Below, piece by piece: positions 10,205-18,119 of a DNA stretch of 64,000 bases (position 1 is its first letter; each line of letters starts with the position of its first letter). Under the pieces are notes generated by a model. The model saw only the letters and a program-made list of their open reading frames with translations. It made no database searches and was not told the DNA's origin. Made by a program: the position numbers and the translations under genes. This DNA comes from Oceanicaulis sp. HTCC2633 (GTDB lineage Bacteria; Pseudomonadota; Alphaproteobacteria; Caulobacterales; Maricaulaceae), in assembly GCF_000152745.1 (NCBI RefSeq), contig NZ_CH672428.1, positions 1,443,251-1,507,250 of the forward strand, given 5' to 3'.

Positions 10205-10540
10205 ATGACCTATATCGTCACTGACGCCTGCATTCGCTGCAAGTTCACCGATTGCGTGGAAGTCTGTCCTGTGGACTGCTTCTATGAAGGCGAGAACATG
10301 CTCGTCATTCATCCCGACGAATGCATTGATTGCGGCGTGTGCGAGCCCGAATGCCCGATCGAGGCCATCAAGCCTGACACCGAGGACGATGCAGACGGCA
10401 AATGGCTGGCGCTCAATTCCAAATACGCGACCGAATGGCCGAACATCACGGTGCGCAAGGACCCGCCGGCGGACTACAAAGAGTTCGAAACCATCACGAA
10501 CAAGCTGGAGAAATACTTCTCCGAGAAGCCGGCTTCGTGA
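10205..10540 (+). CDS. fdxA: 7Fe-8S type ferredoxin FdxA
   Basis: 111 residues starting [29 protein letters not shown], the standard FdxA N-terminus. Cysteines C-x2-C-x4-C-x3-C and the later [12 protein letters not shown] give one 3Fe-4S and one 4Fe-4S cluster. The C-terminal extension of about 45 residues is the usual one for alphaproteobacterial FdxA. It is a cytosolic electron carrier. In this group it is commonly next to carD, as here. The partner reductase is unknown. Confidence 0.95.
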   Translation: MTYIVTDACIRCKFTDCVEVCPVDCFYEGENMLVIHPDECIDCGVCEPECPIEAIKPDTEDDADGKWLALNSKYATEWPNITVRKDPPADYKEFETITNKLEKYFSEKPAS

Positions 10541-10617
10541 ATCCCTGAACGCCGTCAAAATCTTAGCATTCGGTTAACCGCCTTCCGGGGGCGGAATGCT
10601 TGTTGCTGCGCATCAAG

Positions 10618-10646
10618 TTGAGTTTTTGTAGTTTTTCTGTTATGGT
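10618..10646 (+). promoter_or_regulatory. candidate sigma-70-like promoter for carD
   Basis: TTGAGT at 10618-10623 and TATGGT at 10641-10646 are separated by 17 bases inside an unusually T-rich stretch of an otherwise GC-rich 282-base intergenic region. The spacing is ideal and the distance to carD leaves a leader of about 170 bases. It is read by eye and unproven. Confidence 0.4.
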
Positions 10647-10822
10647 CTTTGTCTTCGGTGAGCGCAGATGCGCATATTCCGGGACAGCAACCGCCTTGAT
10701 GTAACTGTTTCACAAAAAGCCCGGCCGCTGATCTTCACTCAAGATCAGAGCGGGGTTTTGCGCGGTCCATTAGACCTCGTACACAGGATCAGTTCGGCAG
10801 GCTTTGGACGAGAGGGCCTCGT

Positions 10823-11341
10823 ATGACCAAGAAATCCGCCAACGACAACAAGACGTTCAAGAAAAGCGACTATGTGGTCTATCCCGCCCATGGCGTGGGC
10901 CGCGTTGTGGGCGTCGAAAAAGAAAGCGTCGCCGGATTTGATATCGAGGTCTATGTCGTCTCCTTTGAACAGGACAAGATGACCCTGCGCGTGCCGACCG
11001 CGAAAGCGACCGCCGCCGGCATGCGTCCGCTGGCCAGCGATGACGTCCTGAAGGATGCGCTCAAGACCCTGAAGGGCAAGCCCAAGGTCAAGCGCACCAT
11101 GTGGAGCCGCCGCGCTCAGGAATACGAAGCGAAAATCAACTCTGGCGATCTGATCTCCATCGCGGAAGTCGTGCGCGACCTGCACCGCCAGGAAGACCAG
11201 CCCGAGCCGTCCTATTCCGAGCGTCAGCTTTATGAATCCGCGCTCGACCGCATGGTGCGCGAAGTCGCCGCCGTCGAGAAGGTCGACCGCGAAAAGGCTC
11301 TGGAAATGCTGACCACGACCCTGACCAAGAAAGCCGCCTGA
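10823..11341 (+). CDS. carD: CarD/CdnL-family RNA polymerase-binding regulator
   Basis: 172 residues. The N-terminal Tudor-like RNA polymerase interaction domain reads DYVVYPAHGVGRVVGVE; the helical C-terminal part contains the motif MWSRRAQEYEAKINSGDL, typical of CarD/CdnL proteins that stabilise open complexes at rRNA and other promoters. In Caulobacter CdnL is known to affect growth and metabolism. It is preceded by fdxA and followed by a strong terminator and rpoH, a common alphaproteobacterial order. Confidence 0.92.
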   Translation: MTKKSANDNKTFKKSDYVVYPAHGVGRVVGVEKESVAGFDIEVYVVSFEQDKMTLRVPTAKATAAGMRPLASDDVLKDALKTLKGKPKVKRTMWSRRAQEYEAKINSGDLISIAEVVRDLHRQEDQPEPSYSERQLYESALDRMVREVAAVEKVDREKALEMLTTTLTKKAA

Positions 11342-11374
11342 GGCGTCAAAACCTGTCAGCGCGTCATTTCAAGC

Positions 11375-11408
11375 CGCCCCGTCAGACATCGTCTGGCGGG
11401 GCGCTTTG
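11375..11408 (+). terminator. rho-independent terminator after carD
   Basis: A 13-bp stem pairs 11375-11387 with 11391-11403, with one G-U pair and a three-base loop, followed by CTTT. It lies 34 bases after the carD stop and separates carD from rpoH. Confidence 0.75.
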
Positions 11409-11522
11409 CATTCCACCCCAGCATTTCGTGAACTATCACACCATTGCGTGATCCAGCAGCGCCTGCGTTGCGTATAGGCTGATGAACTGATCAACGGCCC
11501 ATGCGAAACGAAAGCGACTGTG

Positions 11523-12428
11523 ATGTCACACTCTGCCCAGACTCGCTCCGCCCCGGCGCGCTCCGCCGACCCAGACCGCCGCTTCATGAAGCAGGCGATG
11601 GACGCCCCCCTGCTGGAGCGCGAGGAAGAGCTCAATCTTGCAACGGCCTGGAAGGAGAAGGGCGATGAGGAGGCGCTGCATGCGCTGACCACCGCCTATA
11701 TGCGACTGGTCATTTCGATCGCCGCCAAGTTTCGCCATTACGGCCTGCCGTTTCCCGATCTGGTTTCGGAAGGCAATATCGGCCTGATGCAGGCCGCCGC
11801 CCGCTTCGAGCCGGAACGGGAAGTGCGCTTTTCCACCTATGCCACCTGGTGGATCCGCGCCTCGATCCAGGACTATGTGCTGCGCAACTGGTCCATCGTG
11901 CGCACGGGCACAACGGCGGCTCAGAAATCGCTCTTCTTCAATCTTCGTCGCCTGCGCGCCCTGATCAAGGATACGAGTTCGGGCCAGCTGACGCCGGAGA
12001 ACCGCGCCTATGTCGCTCAGGCCCTGCGTGTGGGTGAAGACGATGTGGAGAAGATGGCCAGCCGCCTGGCCGCCGTCGACCGCTCCCTGAACGCGCCTTT
12101 CTCCGAGGATGGCGAAGGCGAATGGCAGGACCTCCTGGCGGATGAGAACCCGGATCCTGAGACCCAGGTGATGGAGGACCGCGACCAGGCCCAGCGCGCC
12201 CAGTGGCTGGGCGAGGCCCTGTCCCGATTGAGCGAACGCGAACAACTGATCATTCGCGAACGCCGTCTGGGCGAGGATAGCGTCACGCTCGAAAAACTGG
12301 GCGAACGCCTCGGCATCTCGAAGGAACGGGTTCGTCAGGTCGAGCATCAAGCGCTGAACAAGCTCAAGAAGTATCTCACCGAAGTGGTGGGCGATCCTGA
12401 AGAGGCTGGCCTTCTGCCCACGAGCTAG
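11523..12428 (+). CDS. rpoH: RNA polymerase sigma-32 factor
   Basis: 301 residues from ATG 11523; an adjacent GTG at 11520 would add one residue. Region 2 contains KFRHYGLPFPDLVSEGNIGL and RFSTYATWWIRASIQDYVLRN; region 4 has the helix-turn-helix LEKLGERLGISKERVRQVE. The RpoH box appears as AQKSLFFNLRRLR. Sigma-32 directs heat-shock transcription. Alphaproteobacteria often have two RpoH proteins and I cannot tell which this is. It converges with the SNase-like gene with only two bases between them. Confidence 0.92.
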   Translation: MSHSAQTRSAPARSADPDRRFMKQAMDAPLLEREEELNLATAWKEKGDEEALHALTTAYMRLVISIAAKFRHYGLPFPDLVSEGNIGLMQAAARFEPEREVRFSTYATWWIRASIQDYVLRNWSIVRTGTTAAQKSLFFNLRRLRALIKDTSSGQLTPENRAYVAQALRVGEDDVEKMASRLAAVDRSLNAPFSEDGEGEWQDLLADENPDPETQVMEDRDQAQRAQWLGEALSRLSEREQLIIRERRLGEDSVTLEKLGERLGISKERVRQVEHQALNKLKKYLTEVVGDPEEAGLLPTS

Positions 12429-12430
12429 TC

Positions 12431-13222
12431 TCAGGGCAGGGTCACTGGCTCTGGCGCATCGACAATCTCGATTTGCCACGGGCTCTGCACATGGATCATC
12501 GGGCCGTTTTCAGCATAGAGCCAACCACGCACCCGCACGCGGGCACCCTCGAGGCTCGCAGGGTCATAAAGCCCCGCGGCCTCAAACCGCTCACGATCCT
12601 CACGGTTCAGGCTCACGGTGAAATCGGTGCGCCAGTTCATCCCGAAATTGAGATAGAGGCGTCCATTGCGCGCCTCCCCGATGGCGACCACCCGGCCCTC
12701 CATGATCTGCGCGCTATCGAGATGCTGGGCGAGCGGGTCGGGATCGGGTGAGCGGATCGTGAAATGGCCCTCGCCCCAGGCGCCCGCGCCAGACATGCGG
12801 GCCTCTTCTTCAAGCGCCAGCAATACGCCTGCGCGTGCATCCGCTCCGGGACGCGGCCAGACCAAGGCCTGGCCCGACTTTACCATCTCTGCGTCCAGAT
12901 ACGCCGTCTCTCCGGCCCGATCGAAAACGGCAATGACAATCGGGCGATCATAGCGGTCACGACCGGCCTCGGTCTCCACAAGGCTCAGCCGCGGCCCGGC
13001 TTCATCGAGCAAGGCTTGCAGCGCCTCGCGGGACTGATCGGTGTCGGCCCCGCGGATTCCGGCCAGAAGGGCGTACTCGCGCACGCCCTCCCCGGTTTCA
13101 TAGAGAAAACCATGGCCCGTTCGGGCGCCTGCGGGCTCCACGACTTGTGGCGCGCCCTCTTCAACACCCTTGCAGGCTGACAGGCCAAACAGAACCAGCG
13201 CAAGCCACGCGATCCTTGTCAT
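12431..13222 (-). CDS. SNase-like (thermonuclease fold) lipoprotein
   Basis: 263 residues. The lipoprotein signal ends at lipobox LSAC (residues 13-16). The middle has DRYDRPIVIAVFD and GQALVWPRPG, followed by LALEEEARMSGAGAWGEG, which match the order of staphylococcal-nuclease-like domains (R-D-R-Y-x-R, the G-x-A-x-V strand and the EARxxxxGxWG helix). A second beta-rich region of about 90 residues follows. Whether all catalytic residues are present could not be confirmed by eye, so nuclease activity is not assured. It would be membrane-anchored on the periplasmic side. Confidence 0.65.
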   Translation of the reverse strand: MTRIAWLALVLFGLSACKGVEEGAPQVVEPAGARTGHGFLYETGEGVREYALLAGIRGADTDQSREALQALLDEAGPRLSLVETEAGRDRYDRPIVIAVFDRAGETAYLDAEMVKSGQALVWPRPGADARAGVLLALEEEARMSGAGAWGEGHFTIRSPDPDPLAQHLDSAQIMEGRVVAIGEARNGRLYLNFGMNWRTDFTVSLNREDRERFEAAGLYDPASLEGARVRVRGWLYAENGPMIHVQSPWQIEIVDAPEPVTLP

Positions 13223-13277
13223 CGCATACTCCCCCGACAGGGGAATATACTGCCCGTCAGCCTGAAAAGCGCAAAGC

Positions 13278-15380
13278 CTAGAAACGCGTATTCAGACGCA
13301 TCCAGACCCCGGCGCCGGCGCCCGGCACGCGCTCACCCATCGGCACACCCAGCCCGGCATTACGGTTATAGCCGCCCAGATGATCCCGATAGGGCTGATC
13401 CAGAAGGTTCTCGATCCCCGCCGACAGGCTGACCCGCTCGCTCACATCCCAGCGCCCATAGGCGTTCACAAGCACACGCCCCGGCGTCGCCTGTTCGCTG
13501 TTCTCGGTCGAGACCTTGTCCTGCTCGGCGACCATCAGGGTTTCAAGACTGGCCGACCACACTTTCTGCTCATAGGTCGCGCTCAGGCGCAAAGTTGCGG
13601 GCGTGATGCGGTAGAGATCATCATCCACATCCTCGCGCTCGCCGCGCACATAGGTCAGCACGCCGTCCGCGCGCCAGTTTTGGCTCAGCCGCAGGCCGAA
13701 ATCGGCGTCAAAGCCATAGAGCCGCGCATCCACATTGGAAAAGCGCAGAGGCGTCGGGTCGCCATTCATCGCCGAGACCATTTCCAGCGGCGTATCGACC
13801 ACGCCGGGCGTATCGGGCTCGGCGGGCACGCCCTGGATATAGTCCTCGATCCAGCTGACATAGGCGGTCGGGCGCAGATAGGCGCGCGGCGTTTCAAGAT
13901 CAAATCCCGCCTCGAGACTGGTTGCGACTTCGGGCTTGAGATCGAGCGAGCCGACATAGGTATTGCCGTCCGCCAGACCGCCCGACGCCGTGATCGGCAG
14001 CCAGCCATAGCGTTCGACCTGCCCGCCGACCCGCGATTTGCGCGCCAGCGCCCCGCGCAGGGTCAGCGCGTCGGACACCGGCCGGGCGATGCGCAGCAAG
14101 CCATCCACCGTCACATCATCCCAGGAGCGATCGGCATGGGCGAAGGCCATCGCCAGCATGCGCGGCCCTGCGGGCAGGGCTGCACCCAGGCGCGGGGTTC
14201 CCGCATCGGCGTCATGAGCATCCACGCGCAGGCCGGCGTAGACCTCATAGGCGGAGAGCGGCCCTTCCCATTCGGCATAGACGCCAGTGCGGCCCAGCTC
14301 CACATCCGGGAAGGGCGTGACGAAGAAGTCCGCATTCATCGGGTTGGTCACCGTCGTATCGTGACGGACATTCGCGCGATCAAGGCCCAACCGGATCACG
14401 CCGCCCTGGAAGGCATGCTCTGCATCCAGCCCAAAGCTGACGGTCTCGGAGCTGGCGAAGGTTTCACGCATCTGCATGGGCGCAGGGGACGGGCGCAGAT
14501 CGTAATTGTTCATGGCGTGGTCCACACGCGCATGACCGGCCTTGAAAGACAGGCTCCAGCCCCCAAGCTCGGTATTCAGCCCCACACGGCTTGAAGAGGT
14601 GTCCATGAAGCGGATGTCCATGGGGAAAGGCGGATTGCCGGTAAACCCGCCCTCCTGCCAGCGGAAATCAGCCGTCAGCTCGGTCGTCTCGGTCAGGCGC
14701 GCGCCATAGCCAAAGCCATAGACGTCGCGTGCATGTTCGGTCCCGACGAGCGTCCCATACGGCGTATCAAGGTCCTCGCCGCGCTCGGTTGAGGCCAGCA
14801 CTTCAAACCGCTGCCGCGCCGTGGCGAGACCCGCTACGCCGCCCACAGCCGTGCTTTCATCCACGCTGCGCACGATGGCGGTGAGGTCGGCATGAAGCTC
14901 CGGCGTCTCGCCCTGCGCGTAACCGAGATGCTTGAACACCGCATTCACGCCCGCGCTCAGGGATGGGCCCTGGCTGACAGGGGACGGGCCCCGTGTGACT
15001 TCAAGGCGTTCCAGCATGGGCGCGGGCGCGTAGTGGAGCGGCGGGTCCATCAGATTGGGGCCGCCCGAATGGAAGGCCTGCCCGTCCAGCCGCACCGCGA
15101 CGCGAGAGCCATAAAGGCCGCGATACTGCACCTGGCCCGACAGCGCGCCATTATCGATGAGCGCAGCACCGGGAAGGCGGGCGGCGAGACCGGCGGCGTC
15201 CGGGGCCGTCGCGGGCGCCAGATCAATCAGCACCGTGTCCTGATCGAGTGAGACCGGGGACTGACCGGTCACGGTGATCACGTCCACCCAGCGCGATTGC
15301 GGAGCGGGAGCAGCCTCATTGGCGAAAGCGGCAGAGGTCAGGGCCAGCGCAGACACGCCGGCGAACAGAATTTTGGTCAT
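13278..15380 (-). CDS. TonB-dependent outer-membrane receptor (possible copper type)
   Basis: 700 residues from ATG 15380; the 21 residues open upstream precede the signal peptide MTKILFAGVSALALTSAAFA and are left out. A plug domain (VITVTGQSPVSLD, then VQYRGLYGSRVAVRLDG and LEVTRGPSPVSQG) is followed by a 22-strand type barrel ending in the aromatic MRLNTRF. It lies 84 bases after a DUF2946-like gene. That pairing, known around copper receptors of the OprC/NosA type, suggests metal uptake. The substrate is inferred from context only. Confidence 0.8.
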   Translation of the reverse strand: MTKILFAGVSALALTSAAFANEAAPAPQSRWVDVITVTGQSPVSLDQDTVLIDLAPATAPDAAGLAARLPGAALIDNGALSGQVQYRGLYGSRVAVRLDGQAFHSGGPNLMDPPLHYAPAPMLERLEVTRGPSPVSQGPSLSAGVNAVFKHLGYAQGETPELHADLTAIVRSVDESTAVGGVAGLATARQRFEVLASTERGEDLDTPYGTLVGTEHARDVYGFGYGARLTETTELTADFRWQEGGFTGNPPFPMDIRFMDTSSSRVGLNTELGGWSLSFKAGHARVDHAMNNYDLRPSPAPMQMRETFASSETVSFGLDAEHAFQGGVIRLGLDRANVRHDTTVTNPMNADFFVTPFPDVELGRTGVYAEWEGPLSAYEVYAGLRVDAHDADAGTPRLGAALPAGPRMLAMAFAHADRSWDDVTVDGLLRIARPVSDALTLRGALARKSRVGGQVERYGWLPITASGGLADGNTYVGSLDLKPEVATSLEAGFDLETPRAYLRPTAYVSWIEDYIQGVPAEPDTPGVVDTPLEMVSAMNGDPTPLRFSNVDARLYGFDADFGLRLSQNWRADGVLTYVRGEREDVDDDLYRITPATLRLSATYEQKVWSASLETLMVAEQDKVSTENSEQATPGRVLVNAYGRWDVSERVSLSAGIENLLDQPYRDHLGGYNRNAGLGVPMGERVPGAGAGVWMRLNTRF

Positions 15381-15464
15381 GGAGTCTTGTTTCTCAGAAC
15401 AGATCACGCGCCCGGCGGGGCCGAGCGCCAACACGCGCTTCACAAAGCGCGACGCAAAGGGAGA

Positions 15465-15866
15465 TCAGTTCGTGAGGGGTGGTGCGCGAAGCCCGACGGG
15501 CGGACCTGCAGGCTGGCGCGGGCTCGCCCGATCGATCCGCAAGGGGCGCGGGTCGGCCGAAACAGGCGGAACGAGTGTCAGAGCCTGAACGTCGTCCGCC
15601 AGAGCAACCGCCTGGCCCAGCATGCAGGCGACGCAATCAGAAGCCTCATGATCAGGGGCAGGTTGCGGGTCTTCCAGCCCCGTCAAGGCCGCGAGTTCGG
15701 CAATGGCCGCGCGGGCTTCCGCATCGCGCACGACCTGACCGCACATGTATTTCGCAGCGTCAAACCCGGCGGCATAGGCCGTGGTCGCAGCCGGAGACCA
15801 AAGCGCCTGAAGGGCGATGAGGACCGCAGCGAGACGGATCAGGACCGGATGGGACGCACGAAACAT
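15465..15866 (-). CDS. small exported CxxC protein, DUF2946-like
   Basis: 133 residues. An N-terminal membrane or signal segment (about residues 9-33) is followed by a lone MCGQ cysteine, then DCVACMLGQA, a CxxC motif, and a proline-rich tail ending in LRAPPL. The short length, central CxxC and R-A-P-P end resemble DUF2946 proteins, which are found beside copper-related TonB receptors. It probably forms an operon with the receptor that follows. Assignment to the family is tentative. Confidence 0.5.
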   Translation of the reverse strand: MFRASHPVLIRLAAVLIALQALWSPAATTAYAAGFDAAKYMCGQVVRDAEARAAIAELAALTGLEDPQPAPDHEASDCVACMLGQAVALADDVQALTLVPPVSADPRPLRIDRASPRQPAGPPVGLRAPPLTN

Positions 15867-15963
15867 GATCGCGCTATAGGCCAGACAAGCGTGACTGGGA
15901 AGGCGCCGGAATGTCTCAGCCGGTCATCCCGTGCTCAAGCACAGAGACCGGGCGGAGCCATGT

Positions 15964-16578
15964 TCACGACAACTGTCGTAAAATCTGGGCCTCGATCTGG
16001 GCGAGCCGTTCCTTGCCGTAGAACATTTCCTCGCCCACGAAGATGGTGGGCATGCCGAAAACGCCCCGCCCGACCGCGTCCTGGGTGTTGGCGATGAGAT
16101 GCGCCTTCACCTCGGTGTCTGAAGTCCGGGCAAGCAGCCTGTCCGCGTCAAAGCCAGCGTCCGAGAAATGCGCCCTGATGACCTCGTCCTGCGTGAAATC
16201 ACGATCCAGTTCCCACATGCCGACGAACCCGGCGTCAAAGAAGGCGCGCAGCTGATCGGGCGCATCGAGCTCCACCGACGCCGCCATGCGCATCAGGGTC
16301 AGGGTGTTCATCGGAAAGTGGGAATTGAACTTGAAGGCGGTCAGATCGTGCGCGGCCACATAGCGGCGGACTTCCAGCATCTCGTAATCAAGCTTGTGCT
16401 TGATGTCGGCGAAGGCGAAGAAGGGCGACTGATTGCCCGTCTCCTTGAAGATTCCGCCCAGAAGGCAGGGGCGATAGCGAAACCGCGCCCCTGTGCGACT
16501 CTCGATCTGCGGCAGGACCTTGTGGACCAGATAGGCGTTCGGGCTGCCCAGATCGGTGATGAAATCGGGCTCGATCAT
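15964..16578 (-). CDS. DsbA-fold oxidoreductase, 2-hydroxychromene-2-carboxylate isomerase type
   Basis: 204 residues. The N-terminus FITDLGSPNAYL matches the F-x-D-x-x-S-P-Y-x-Y motif of the isomerase/glutathione-transferase kappa subgroup, with serine in place of the CxxC of true DsbA. The C-terminal VFGMPTIFVGEEMFYGKERL is the conserved cis-proline region. These enzymes use glutathione. Its start overlaps the HxlR regulator gene by four bases, so it is translated with the regulator. The true substrate is unknown; isomerase is a family name. Confidence 0.8.
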   Translation of the reverse strand: MIEPDFITDLGSPNAYLVHKVLPQIESRTGARFRYRPCLLGGIFKETGNQSPFFAFADIKHKLDYEMLEVRRYVAAHDLTAFKFNSHFPMNTLTLMRMAASVELDAPDQLRAFFDAGFVGMWELDRDFTQDEVIRAHFSDAGFDADRLLARTSDTEVKAHLIANTQDAVGRGVFGMPTIFVGEEMFYGKERLAQIEAQILRQLS

Positions 16579-17093
16579 GATTGCGCGTCCTTGTTGCGGT
16601 TCGCCCGCGCCTTGAGCGCGGCGTAGGATTGTCGGGTGATCTCAGGCGCGGCGTCGGTAGCGCTCATCTCAAGGTCTGACACCTCGACCTCACGACCCGA
16701 CGCCGTCTCAAGACGCACCGGCGCCAGCGCTTCACCGGTCTCGCGCACGCTGAGGCGCACTGGCGAGCGCCCCGGCTCGAAGGTCCAGCGCTCGCCCCAT
16801 TGCATGAGGGCGATCAATGCCGGGGCCAGCTCCCGGCCCTTCTCGGTCAGCTCATACTCAAAGCGCTGCTTGCCCGGCGATGTCGCCTGACGCACCAGCA
16901 CGCCCTGCTCCACAAGCGTGGTCAGACGATCCGTCAGGATTTTCGCCGACACGCCAAGGCGGGTCTTGAAGTCCGAGAACCGGCGCACGCCCGCGATGGC
17001 GTCCCGCAGAACCAGCAAGCTCCAAGGGTCGCCGATCACATCGACGGCTCGGGCGACCGGACACGGATAACGGGAGAGGGAGGTTCGGGTCAT
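16575..17093 (-). CDS. HxlR-family winged-helix transcriptional regulator
   Basis: 172 residues from ATG 17093. The motif CPVARAVDVIGDPWSLLVLRD, then FSDFKTRLGVSAKILTDRL and the wing YELTEKGREL, are diagnostic of HxlR regulators. An ATG at 17111 would abut a palindrome at 17112-17132 and leave no ribosome site, so the shorter start is preferred. The regulator heads a two-gene unit with the DsbA-fold enzyme. HxlR proteins often sense electrophiles or redox state through cysteine; the only N-terminal cysteine visible is in YPCP. Confidence 0.85.
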   Translation of the reverse strand: MTRTSLSRYPCPVARAVDVIGDPWSLLVLRDAIAGVRRFSDFKTRLGVSAKILTDRLTTLVEQGVLVRQATSPGKQRFEYELTEKGRELAPALIALMQWGERWTFEPGRSPVRLSVRETGEALAPVRLETASGREVEVSDLEMSATDAAPEITRQSYAALKARANRNKDAQS

Positions 17094-17111
17094 GCGGCGA
17101 GACTGACCCAT

Positions 17112-17132
17112 TTAGTTTCTTTAAGCAACTAA
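17112..17132 (-). promoter_or_regulatory. 21-bp near-perfect palindrome, probable HxlR operator
   Basis: TTAGTT at 17112-17117 and AACTAA at 17127-17132 frame a core that also pairs (CTT with AAG around a central T). Nine of ten base pairs match. It lies 18 bases upstream of the chosen HxlR start, the position expected for autoregulation, and its AT-rich composition stands out from the flanking DNA. Confidence 0.6.
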
Positions 17133-17175
17133 TTTAGCGCGGCGCTTCAAGAGGGCGGACGCAAGACTTTGCAAT

Positions 17176-17481
17176 TCAATCGGGTTTCCGGCCCACCATG
17201 GAATATAGCGCTTCCAGATAGGCATCGAACGCCTTGCGGCCTTCTGGCGTCAAGCGCGCTGTGGTCAGCGTCTTGCGTGAGACGATCTGCTTGTCGATCG
17301 AGACATAGCCCGCCTCCTCCAGCTTTCTGAGCTGGATGGAGAGATTGCCTTGGGTGGCTTTGAGCGCCTCTTTAAGCGCATTGAAGGTCTCTGCTTCTGA
17401 ATCAGCCAGCAAGGTCATGATCCCCAGCCGCAAGCGGCTGTGGATCACATCATCAAGCTTATCGATATCAAACGAACTCAT
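17176..17481 (-). CDS. small winged-helix DNA-binding regulator (ArsR/MarR-like)
   Basis: 101 residues. IHSRLRLGIMTLL, FNALKEALKATQGNLSIQLRKLEEAGYV and the wing TARLTPEGRKAFDAYL form the 'winged helix DNA-binding domain' of PF13601 type. Last gene of a three-gene minus-strand operon: it follows a membrane protein after 11 bases. Such regulators usually repress the membrane protein they are paired with. No sensing residue was recognised. Confidence 0.75.
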   Translation of the reverse strand: MSSFDIDKLDDVIHSRLRLGIMTLLADSEAETFNALKEALKATQGNLSIQLRKLEEAGYVSIDKQIVSRKTLTTARLTPEGRKAFDAYLEALYSMVGRKPD

Positions 17482-17492
17482 AAGCGATCAGA

Positions 17493-18101
17493 TTAAGGGT
17501 TGGACGCCGAGCGGATCAGGATCCAGCCAGGAAGCGCCATCAGCAGAAGCAGCACCGCCCCCAGAACCAGCATATAGGCCCAGACCATGCTGATCAGCAG
17601 GGCCAGAACCAGCACGCTGAGATACCAGCCGGCAGCGATCACCGCGGTCCAAAGACGGCGTGTGACCAGAGCGGCCAGAAACCAGCACGCGCCCTGAAAC
17701 GCCGCGACCACCATGGGAAAGAGAATCCAGACCTCTGCTCCCAATCCTGTGCGCTGAGCCAGGGAAAAGCCAAGGGCCGCCACCGCATTGGCGATCCCCA
17801 CACCGGCGAAACCGCCCGTCAGCGCGCGGTTGGCGACGCCTTCAGGGGTTTTGGCGCGCACGGACAGGACGATCACGCCGACACAGAACACGCCATTGGA
17901 CGCCAGCGTGCCGATCCAGAAGGTGGCATCGCCCAAGGGCGACCAGCCCAGCAATGCGAAACCGCACGCCAGCGCATAAAGCCCGTAGCACAGACCGGCC
18001 AGCCCATAGAGCTGGCCGGTGGTGCGGAGCTGCACGGGACGCTCTTTCAAGAGCGACCGGATAAAAGTCAGGTCATCACCCAAACCGGTTTCGGTTGTCA
18101 T
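17493..18101 (-). CDS. multipass membrane protein paired with the wHTH regulator
   Basis: 202 residues with about six hydrophobic segments (for example LYGLAGLCYGLYALACGFALL and VLALLISMVWAYMLVLGAVLL). The N-terminal 25 residues are cytosolic and charged. I do not recognise a family with certainty. Its tight spacing to the wHTH gene (11 bases) and to the acyltransferase (18 bases) shows an operon. Confidence 0.6.
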   Translation of the reverse strand: MTTETGLGDDLTFIRSLLKERPVQLRTTGQLYGLAGLCYGLYALACGFALLGWSPLGDATFWIGTLASNGVFCVGVIVLSVRAKTPEGVANRALTGGFAGVGIANAVAALGFSLAQRTGLGAEVWILFPMVVAAFQGACWFLAALVTRRLWTAVIAAGWYLSVLVLALLISMVWAYMLVLGAVLLLLMALPGWILIRSASNP

Positions 18102-18119
18102 GCGGCTCCACCGTTATGC

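Noticed and set aside
15867-15963. Cobalamin-riboswitch-like words (GGGAAG, GAGACCGGGC)
   Set aside because: They are on the plus strand while all genes here are on the minus strand, and the order and spacing do not match a B12 element.
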